Source: Cyprinodon diabolis
Lineage: Eukaryota; Chordata; Actinopteri; Cyprinodontiformes; Cyprinodontidae
Assembly: GCA_030533445.1 (NCBI GenBank)
Contig: CM060062.1
Location: forward strand, 1,071,456-1,135,455
Reading direction: 5' to 3'
DNA: 64,000 nucleotides
Shown here piece by piece: positions 56,284 to 64,000 of the stretch. Each line of letters begins with the position of its first letter. Position 1 is the first letter of the stretch. The translations under genes and the position numbers were made by a program. Under the pieces are notes generated by a model that saw only the letters and a program-made list of their open reading frames with translations, was not told where the DNA came from and did no database searches.

Positions 56284-57548
56284 CACTGGTAGAAATTGGA
56301 ATGTAGATAAGTCATTTTTTCATAAAATAAGTGCATTTGTTCTTGGATTTAAGGAAGTAAAAGAGACATTTTGACAATAAAACCAGACAATTGACATTTA
56401 AAATAAAAAAACACATTTGCATTGTTCCGTAAAAATTCAAAAAATATCCACTGGACTTGGTTTCCAAGATTTGAAGACGTTTCTCCACCTCTCCAGGAAG
56501 CTTTCTCAATTCAAATGTCTGGATCCGCAGTGAGTTTGAGTCTTATATGGACAAGGCCTTGTATCGCTTGGAAACATGCAAATGGTAACCGATGAATGGG
56601 TCGTTTAGTTCCATCATTAGCCTGTAATATCTGAACCTGTCTATGATTCTAGGGGTCGGTCGTTAAAGGGGGGGATTGCCATTAAGGGGGGGATTGTCTC
56701 CTGTAATACCTGAAACCTGTCTATGATTGTTAAGGGTCGGTCGTTAAGGAGGTATTGTTCACCGGCTGGAGCGGGTAGGTCCCTCGTTCCTCTGTGATGG
56801 GGTGGGGGGTTTGGTGATATCTGGAAGGGATCATGTCTATGATTGAATTGTATGTTTTTGGAAGCTGGAATCTGAGTCCACCACCTCTGTTTAAAGTTGG
56901 TTTTTCTCTCTTAACATAGATGGCTTCCTTCCTCTCAAACCACCTATTTTCTTCATCCAGAATATGGACATTCTGGTCCTCAAAAGAATGTCCTTTGTCC
57001 ACAAGGTGTAGGTGTACTGCGGAGTCTTGTCCCGAGGCGGCCGCTCTTCTGTGTTGGGCCATGCGTCTGTGGAGAGGTTGTTTGGTTTCTCCAATATAAA
57101 GATCAGAGCATTCCTCGCTGCACTGAACAGCATATACCACTCCGCTCATATTGGGTCTGGGGGTTTTATCTTTAGGATGCACTAGCCTCTGTTTAAGGGT
57201 TTGGTTTGGCTTGAAATGTACTGGGATCTTGTGTTTGGAGAAAATCCTCTTGAGCTTTTCAGACACTCCAGCAACATAAGGGATTGTGATGTTTTTGCGT
57301 TTAATTTTCCCATCGCTGTCTTCTGTTGCGAGTCTTTTGGATTTCCTTGCTGATTTGATAAAAGCCCAGTTTGGATATCCACAAGACATTTGCGTTGTCT
57401 TTCTTCAAGTGCATGTTATGAAATTATCTTATTTTAAGTAATAGTAATACTCATGCCATTGGTAAATTTACTCATTTACCTACTCAAATTAAGGGTAAAT
57501 ACTCTTAATTTAAGACATGTTACTTAATTTTAGATTTTTTTCCCAATG
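56284..57548. mobile_element. Teleost AT-rich MITE split by a Penelope-like insertion
   Basis: The left half (56284-56425, CACTGGTAGAAATTGG onward) and right half (57386-57548, ending TTTTTCCCAATG) together make one family member. The halves overlap by a 13-base repeat, the target duplication of the Penelope-like insert between them. Confidence 0.75.
56426..57385 (-). pseudogene. Penelope-like retroelement 3' part with GIY-YIG endonuclease
   Basis: The open minus frame 57389-56730 encodes the end of a Penelope-like protein. Its GIY-YIG nuclease has VVYAVQC (84-90), DLYIGETK (96-103), HRRMAQHRR (107-115), a catalytic-type glutamate in FERKEAIYV (151-159) and an asparagine in TLNRGG (165-170). 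Penelope elements pair such a nuclease with a reverse transcriptase, which is missing here, so the copy is 5'-truncated. The apparent ATG at 57389 lies in the flanking target repeat, not in the element. Flanks acatttgcattgt (56413-56425) and acatttgcgttgt (57386-57398) form a 13-bp duplication with one change. The 3' untranslated end runs to ~56426. Confidence 0.88.
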
Positions 57549-57988
57549 CATCCAGGAAGATTTTTCAATCCAAATGTCAGAAATAGCGTTTAGTTCCAGG
57601 TTTTATCCAGCAGCCCAACAAAGCCTGGTTTTAGTTTAGAAAACATGCAAATAGAAACGGATGAACGGGTCCCCCCCTTTGGAATGGGGGTCGTTTGGCT
57701 TCTTTGTTAGCCTGCAATGCCCCATACCTGTCTATGTCTCTGAAAGGGGGGTCGTTAGAGGGAATTGTTGGCCTGGCTGGACAGGTGAGGTCCTCTGTTC
57801 TCCTGTAAAGGGGTTGTAGCTGCCATGATAGCGGGAAGGAATCAACTCTATCGCTGCATTGGAGGTCTTTGAAGCTGAAATCTGAGTCCAACCCCAGCCT
57901 CTATAAAGCCTCGAACTCAACACTATTTCTGATATTTTGAATTAAAAAAGCTTCTTGGATAAAAAGCAAAACGTCTTCTAACTGTCCA
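57549..57988 (-). pseudogene. Second Penelope-like fragment with inverted terminal parts
   Basis: The minus strand (about 57905-57740) reads SASKTSNAAIELIPSRYHGS and YNPFTGEQRTSPVQP, similar to the C-terminal end of the neighbouring copy (TYNSIIDMIPSRYH, PITEERGTYPLQP). Both edges carry the same terminal sequence in opposite orientation: ATCCAGGAAGATTTTTCAA on the left, TTAAAAAAGCTTCTTGGAT on the right. No nuclease core remains. Confidence 0.7.
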
Positions 57989-58411
57989 CTGGAAAAACAA
58001 TCTAGAAATAAGTAAAAATGTCTGTTTTTCCCTCCAACCCAGTGACCCACTGCCTGTTACAGAAAAACATTTCACAGAATGGATCCATAATTCTCCTAAA
58101 AAATGAAAACCTCCCTAAGCTTCCTTGGCCTTCACTGCTCAGTAGCTCGTGTCTTAGAAGAAAAGAAGGTGATTTGGACTCATTTTAGTGCTGAAGATCT
58201 GCAGACAAATAACTATACCTGAAACACTAGGAGGCAGACTTTCTTCTTCAGGCTTAAGCTTCTAATTCAGCTCGTTAATGCAGCTTCTTCCTCTGAAACA
58301 ATCAGGCGTAACTTCATAACGTTGTTTAGTCTAAAAAAATGTTTTTAAATCAAACTGCATAAACTTAAGGTTGGATTTTCTCCTTTGGACCTTTTCCTGG
58401 ACCAAACAGCA
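57989..58411. other. Unannotated; small MITE fragment
   Basis: 57989-58025 (CACTGGAAAAACAATCTAG, then AAATAAGTAAAAATG) is an edge of the CACTG-ended MITE. The remainder shows nothing. Confidence 0.4.
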
Positions 58412-58683
58412 CACTTAAAAAAATATTCAGATAAATAATCCAAGTAAGTCAATTTTTCTTAAATTTAGTGTATATTTTTTCTTGAATTGAGGAGGTAAGT
58501 GAGACACTCTGCCAACAGAATAACACACTTTACATTAAAAAAACAATTGCAGTTTTTATTTCAAGTGCATAATATCTAATTCTCTTATGTCAAGGCTAAA
58601 ATAATCATTCCATTAGCAAATGATCTTGTAAAGCAACTGAAATTAATGGTAAATTCACTGATTTGAAGATTGTTTTTGCAGCG
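58412..58683. mobile_element. Teleost AT-rich MITE (CACTG-ended family)
   Basis: Near-complete diverged copy: CACTTAAAAAAAT, TTGAATTGAGGAGGTAAGTG, ending TTGTTTTTGCAGCG. Confidence 0.65.
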
Positions 58684-59504
58684 GGGTGTCAATGCACCCT
58701 GGATGACAGCAGCATCTTTGGTAAGTGATGATGCAACATTCTCATCCATTTGCCTTTGATTTAAAAGCTTAACGTTCAGATATTTGTCCCACTGTGTGAC
58801 AAAAAAAAGTTTGTATAAAACATAGTTTTACTTTATTTTAAATAATCCTGAGAGAGAACTGAAATGGGTTTTCACATTTTTCATTTCTATCCCCAAATTT
58901 CTCTCCAGATAATTCTGGAGAGTCCTGATGTGCCCTGATAGCTGACCATACTTTCTTGATGTCATTCACCTGCTCAACTCTGCCTGGTTCCTGCTCATCG
59001 CTCATCTTATCCACCTGCATCAGTTGCTTTATATTCGGCTCAGCCCATCTATCTGGGCCAGATTATTGTTTCTATTGTGTTCGTATGTTAGTTTGAGTTG
59101 GTTTAATCCACGGTTCATGTTACTGTCCCTGGAGGCCAGTGGGTTGAGTGGGTTTGCTGTTTGTCTCGTCTCCTGATCGTGTCCTGGCTCCTAGGTGGAG
59201 ACCAGTTTAAAGTTCTGCAGATTTCCTGGTACCATGTCTTGTGTCTGTGACTGTCTGAGCTTTCTGCTGGACTCATGGAGCTCTGAACCAGCCTTCACAC
59301 TCTGAGGATTCCTGGAACCCTGGATCTGTCTGTTCTGTGTGGATTGGAACCCCTGACCGGCCTGTGGACTCCTGGATTCCAGAACTGTTCCTGTCTGATC
59401 TGTCTTCCCTTACCTGGATCCGATTCCTGCCTGCTCGCTGTTTTTTGCTGCATTGGGGACACCTTTGACCTCTCTGCACCACAGATCGTTGACAGTCCAT
59501 CGGG
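58684..59504. other. Unclassified, possible LTR-like sequence
   Basis: From ~59000 the sequence is pyrimidine-rich, with CCTGGTTCCTGCTCATC, CTCGTCTCCTGATCGTGTCC and CCTGGATCCGATTCCTGCC. The style is like fish retrotransposon LTRs, but no paired copy or primer-binding site was seen. Frames are chance. Confidence 0.25.
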
Positions 59505-59956
59505 CCCCATCATCCAAGGACTCCAAACTGATGGCGAGGCGGAGTTGGGACCCCCTAATTTTATAATAGTGTTCTATCAAAATGGTCCTATAGTCACTCT
59601 ATTACAGATGGAGTAATGTAACTAAAGTAATCCCTCCCTGGGATTATTAAAGTATTTCTGATTCCTGGTTGATGGGACAGGTGTTGTGAATGAAACGGTG
59701 CCCAGCTTGAAAGAGCTCCTGTGTGTCGCTGAATGTGAGCATTGATGCCTGAAAGACATCTTCTGCCTCCATTTATCTGTTTACTACAGTCTGTTGGATT
59801 CATGTTAATGTGGATTTAAAGACATTTCAATTAGGGGGAAAAACTGCAGGGGGGGGAATGTTAAAAAAAGTCTAATCAGCCAAAACTTTAGTGACCCCCA
59901 TGCAGTACCTCCGTGGACCTCCTAGGGGTCACGGACCCCCTGTTGATGACCTCCAC
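59505..59956 (+). mobile_element. hAT-like MITE, second copy
   Basis: Matches 19282-19672 in the same order (CCAAACTGATGG, AGATGGAGTAATGTAACTAA, GAAACGGTGCCCAGCTTG, CTAGGGGTC near the end) and carries ~70 bp after the first block that the other copy lacks. Its ends are less clear. Confidence 0.65.
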
Positions 59957-60807
59957 TCCGCAGTGATTGGGCGTTTTTTTTCCTGCATTACTGTTACTCC
60001 TATACTTTAAGTAGTTTTAAAAACAGTACTTTTACACTTTTACTGGAGTAAAAAGCTGAAGTTGACCCTCTAACTTCTATAAAAGTGTTTATAAACAGCA
60101 GGATTTATACTGGAGGAATAAACAGGAATACTTTTGACACATCTGGGTGTAAAAGGTCGACACATGACAGTAGATTAGATTTTGTTTGAGCCCTAGTGCA
60201 TAAAGAAACAAAAATCCTAAATCGATGTTCTTCAATCCATGCAAAGGAGGCTTTTCTATCAAGTCTCTTTCCCTTTTTTATCAGAGATTTAATGGGAGGG
60301 CGCGTGCCTCTGCCAGCGCTGCTTCCTAAGGCTTCAGCTCCATGACCTACAATTTTCTGTCTCATGCTGAACAGAAACGGGGTGATTCTTTGGTCAAGGG
60401 GTGATTAGAGGAACGATTAGAGTAAACCTCTTTTGCATTGTTTGCTGGTTTGCCCGGATGGGTGGGAGGGAGGGGGCAATAAAAGAGAAAGTAAAGATAA
60501 AACATGTTAATACTTGAGGAAAAATGTCTGATTGAACTGATAAGATCGGCTGAAATAAACTCTTCCTTCATCCATGGAGGAGCTTCGATGGAACCAACGT
60601 GTGTTTAGGAGACGTAGACTGGAGGAAGAGATGAAGGCAGATTATTATAACCTCTGTTGACTCCAGGCTTACAGCTGGATGATTGTTCATCTCTTTGTTT
60701 CCTCACTCTGTATCGGGCAGATGACCAATCCTCTTACATCTATACAACCTGAAATCTTATAACCCTTTGTTTTACACCCCATTGAGCTGCTGCAGTGTTT
60801 TGTTTTT
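59957..60807. other. No supported feature
   Basis: The minus frame 60365-60105 (86 codons) is compositionally protein-like but has no recognisable domain. Otherwise chance frames only. Confidence 0.35.
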
Positions 60808-61945
60808 ATTATTCCATCCTGTTCAATAAATGATCAGTGTTTTTAATTCAGAGTAATTTCCATGTGAATGTGCTTTACTGGAGGCATCCATGTTTGTCAT
60901 AGAACACTACTGCCACCTACTGGTTAGTGACGTCACGGTGCGGTATCGGCTGTTGATCAAGTCCCAGTGCTGTATCTGGTGTTTGTCACAACGCGCTATT
61001 ATCCAAGTCATCTTGAAAACATTCTTCTTCCAAATGTTGGCTACATATTACGGGTTTTTTCTCTGGCCAGAAGTTCGATGGCAAATCCTCCCTCTTCAAG
61101 TTGGCGATCCAACGACCAACCCGTCCGTGGAGGATCAGGAATCAGAAAGGTGGAATAACTCTTTTTTCCACTTTTACCCGATGTATTCCAGCATCCAGCT
61201 GCCATGCACATGGGCATTGTCAGTTTCACTATAGCTCTGGTGAATTTCAATGGTGAAGTCCTCTGGAAATCTTCAATAATTGTTGTTGATTGCAGATGTG
61301 TCTAGTAGTTCCCATTGATTTAGCTTGTAAAGCGGGGAGAATGGCGCTAGGCTTACCGCACCGTGACGTCACTGCTGGAAGATGGCAGGAGGGAGGGGCT
61401 ACTATATTTGGGCAAACATGGCCGCTCCCAGACTCAGTGATTGCGACAAAAATTATTGTTTTTATTTACTCATTAAAGCTAAGTTAATGAGTAAATAAAA
61501 TTTCATGAAATCACTGCAAATGTATTAGTTTTAGGTATAAATAATTATCCACTAATTATTCCTCAAGGCTGCTCAGTGATGCAGCGGGTAGCACTGCTGC
61601 CTTGCAGGTTCTGGGTTCGATTCCCTGCCCGGGGTCTTTCTGCATGGAGTGTGCATGTTCTCCCTGAGCATGCGTGGGTTCTCCCCGGGTACTCCAGCTT
61701 CCTCCCACAGTCCAGAAACATGACTGTTAGGTTAATTGGCTTCTCTAAATTCTCCTTAGGGGTGAATGGTTGTTTGTCCTGTTTGTCTCCGTGTTGCCCT
61801 GCGATGGACTGAACACCTGTCCAGGATGGACCTGTAGACAGCTGGAGATAGACACCAGCACCCCTCACGACCCCACTTGGGATTAAGCGTGTCAGAAAAT
61901 GGATGGATGGATGATTATTCCTCGTTGAACTGACTTTTTGTTTAA
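60808..61945 (-). mobile_element. Kolobok-like element with THAP-domain relic, copy C
   Basis: Near-identical to copy B over the THAP-coding block (CMAAGCWNTSGK; frame change; then CSQHLEEECF on the minus strand). It extends further left to TTTTTAATTC-type sequence near the other end. It is interrupted at 61563 by a SINE and resumes at 61914, ending at TTAA (61942-61945). Confidence 0.72.
61564..61913 (+). mobile_element. tRNA-headed SINE-like element inserted in the Kolobok-like copy
   Basis: Starts CAAGGCTGCTCAGTGATGC, carries GGTTCGATTCC (perfect match to the polymerase III B-box consensus) about 45 bases in, and ends in ATGGATGGATGG. It is flanked by identical attattcct at 61555-61563 and 61914-61922, a 9-bp target duplication. 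The same family is at 1-660. Confidence 0.8.
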
Positions 61946-62288
61946 GGTGTCCTAAACTCATCCAAGGTCTCAGCTCCGAGTTTCAATCCGTCGTTTCTTA
62001 GATGACAGTTTGGAATCTCAGAGGAAAGTCTGCCTGTGGGACCTGATGATGGAACGTCTGAAGAGAAGCCCACATGGAGGTCTGTCTGTGTGGTTGTTCT
62101 GTCAGAAAGAGCTGAACTTTTACATTTGTTTTTATCTCTATTGCTTCATTCTATTGTCAAACTCCCTTTCCTACAGAAAAAAACCTCAAATGATGAGGTC
62201 AGCAGACAGAAACCGCCCTGAAGGCTTTCACCAGAGGAGCAGGCAGCTTTTCATGCAGCAAGAGCAGATGTGGAATTGCACCAGACAG
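61946..62288. other. No supported feature
   Basis: Short unique-looking stretch before the thymine-poor segment. Chance frames only. Confidence 0.4.
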
Positions 62289-63390
62289 GCTGAGGATGCC
62301 TGAAGTAGGGCCGGGCACCGAACACCGGCCCCCCCACGGCACCGACCGAAACGCCCCAGCCCCACAGAGCACAGAAACACGCCCCGCCCCCCGGCACCAA
62401 GCCCCGGTGACCGGCCGCAACACCCACCGCAACCGCACCACCCACCGTGACCGCACCACCCAGGAAAAACACACAGGCAGCCCCGCCTGCGGCCAGGGCC
62501 CATGCGCATCCGCCGCGAACCGGCCGCGAGCGCCGCGGGACCCCCCCAAAACGCCCCGCTGGCCAAAAGCGCAGCCCCACCCCACCAAGACTGACGCCAA
62601 CAGCGCGCAACGCAACACACCGCACACAGAATCAACCCAAGAGCAGAAAAGCCGCCCGGCGTAAAACCGCAAGAAGAGCAGACCGCAGCCGGCGCCCCGG
62701 CCCTCCAACGCGCGCCGGCCAGAGCCACTCCAACCCCCACCCGCCCCGCAGCCTCACCCGCCGCGATCAGCGGGAACAAAGCAGCTCCGCCATGCCTCCA
62801 AGAGGGAAAACCCACCCGAATACCCAATCAGCGCAGCCAGCCCGCCCACACCGGCCCCCCAACACCACCCCCGCCGGAGCCACCCGGACCACCACACACC
62901 AGCGGCGCGCCGCCAGCAGGACCCCCACCCAGCAGGCCCGCCCGCCCCCCGAGAAAACAGACATGCCAAACCCCCCCCAAAAAAAATAAAAAAGGAGCCC
63001 CCACAATGCGACAGTGGACACCAGACACCGACCCGCCCGCAACCGCTCACCCCCACCGAGGAAGAAAAAAAATAAATAAATAAAATAAGTAAATTCATTC
63101 ATTCATTAATAAATTAATAATTACAATTAAATAAATATTCAAGAGGAGAAATGCGAGCGGAAAAACCGGAGCCCAAAACAGGACCCAAGACCTGCACCCC
63201 ACCATGCCGTGCAGCTCCCCTCCCCCCGAACCGATACCACAGAACCGGCATAGGAAAAAACACCGCCCAGGAACCGGCATCGTAGCGAAGGCACCGGCAC
63301 CGAAAATCCCCAAACAACACCCAGCCCCACCCCGAAGTGGATCCAGTTCCGGGCCCCAGGGATCCGAGGCCCCAAGGGCACCCGACCCCC
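62289..63390. repeat. C/A-rich, thymine-depleted segment of unknown nature
   Basis: Over roughly 1.1 kb the plus strand is almost devoid of T and dominated by C and A, for example GGCACCGAACACCGGCCCC, and CCACCCACCGTGACC near 62440. It is interrupted at about 63065-63140 by an AAATAAATAAAT/ATTCATTCATT stretch. Long frames (plus 62447-62989; minus 62827-62228) arise because stop codons need T on one strand or A on the other; the peptides are low-complexity. It may be part of an unrecognised retroelement. Confidence 0.6.
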
Positions 63391-63399
63391 AGACAGGGG

Positions 63400-63428
63400 T
63401 TGCTGCAGAAATTGTGTTTCTGCAGCAA
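63400..63428. repeat. Perfect 12-bp hairpin
   Basis: TTGCTGCAGAAA and TTTCTGCAGCAA flank a 5-nt loop, directly after the thymine-poor segment, possibly marking its 3' boundary. Confidence 0.7.
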
Positions 63429-63942
63429 CAAATAGATTTTTCTTTGTAGGAAAATTGCTCCTTTATGTCGCCTGAGACGAGGTCAGACAGCCGACCGACA
63501 GCTGTGGGACTTTTTAAAACTATGTCAATAAAATGTAACATGAAGACCGAAATTTTGGTTTTTCTGTTTTTTGAAAGACGATTACAAAATAACTGCTAAT
63601 TTTTTCGGTTATATTTCTGTAATCCTGACAGAAAGTATATGATTTCATCATGATGTGCCACAACTGATGCATGAAGCATGTGATAAAATGTGGGACCAGA
63701 GACGAAGACAAGCAGAGAAGAGGGACGGATGCAGATGATGATTACCTGCAGCAACAGAACCCGTTTTCCTCAGACAGAATTTTATATTCTGAAGGGATTT
63801 CAGTCGAAGATAAAAATGTAAATGATGGATGAAGCTGCTCACGTTGTGATCAGCTGAACATGGCGGTGGATGGAAACCGACCACCTGGACCAAGGAAACT
63901 GTTTGGTTTCCTTTCATATGAAGATGTACGATGGAACTTCTG
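63429..63942. other. No supported feature
   Basis: AT-rich DNA with chance frames. Confidence 0.4.
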
Positions 63943-64000
63943 GTCTGGCTTCATCTGCTCTGTTCCTGATCGGCTGTGAGAGAATTATCAGCTGTGCCGC
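63943..64000 (+). mobile_element. L2-type LINE 3' fragment, cut by window end
   Basis: CTGGCTTCATCTGCTCTGTT and AGAATTATCAGCTGTGCCGC match the L2 3' untranslated region (TAGCTTCATCTGGTCTGTTC; AGAAATATCAGCTGTGCTGC in the 45.5-kb copy). It continues beyond the window. Confidence 0.7.

Noticed and set aside
60105..60365. 86-codon minus frame resembling a protein
   Set aside because: No recognisable family and no supporting splice or promoter signals; kept only as an unannotated stretch.
61600..61640. A functional tRNA gene at the SINE head
   Set aside because: A B-box-like motif is present, but no cloverleaf with a proper acceptor stem or anticodon arm could be laid out; it is part of a mobile element.
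62228..62989. Long frames in the C/A-rich block (180 codons plus, 199 minus)
   Set aside because: Open frames are expected where T is nearly absent; the peptides are low-complexity with no domain or start context.

Overview
The window is nuclear DNA from a teleost fish. Three things show this: an intact FAM110-family gene, fish-type transposable elements throughout (L2 LINEs ending in TTGAA repeats, a Penelope-like element with a GIY-YIG domain, hAT, Tc1/mariner and THAP-domain elements, tRNA-headed SINEs with ATGG tails), and very large minisatellites. I infer a percomorph of killifish or livebearer type, but cannot name the species.

Only one host gene is well supported: fam110a (plus strand, CDS 36151-37458). 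It has a CCAAT-rich promoter, a non-coding 5' exon, a 92-nt intron in the 5' leader and one uninterrupted coding exon. The other intact long reading frame is a Tc1/mariner transposase of DD36E type (25774-26814), whose element has lost its left terminal repeat.

Layout. 1-13.5 kb: scattered repeats, including a SINE split by a MITE, a Penelope fragment, two copies of a ~552-bp MITE with 9-bp target duplications, an L2 tail, a Tc1 relic and a 637-bp inverted-repeat element. 13.5-16.1 kb: a 95-bp minisatellite, ~27 copies. 16.6 kb: a broken THAP domain. 17.5-19.3 kb: a 49-bp minisatellite, ~36 copies, interrupted at its end by a hAT-like element. 25.1-26.8 kb: a palindromic element joined to the DD36E element. 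27.6-31.1 kb: a 68-bp minisatellite, ~52 units, with 52-bp hairpin variants. 32.1-33.5 kb: two arrays of one 18-bp minisatellite in opposite orientations around a 214-bp palindrome. 34.6-35.0 kb: a THAP/TTAA (Kolobok-like) fragment. 35.5-37.8 kb: fam110a. 39-64 kb: a dense nest of transposons inserted into each other, several with readable target duplications, plus a 560-bp TTGA tract and a 1.1-kb thymine-depleted segment.

No operons, CRISPR arrays, rRNA or confident tRNA genes are present. Most short open frames are chance, tandem-repeat or transposon frames. The interest lies in the repeat architecture: nested insertions that give a relative order of events, higher-order minisatellites, a large inverted minisatellite junction, and THAP-coding relics.
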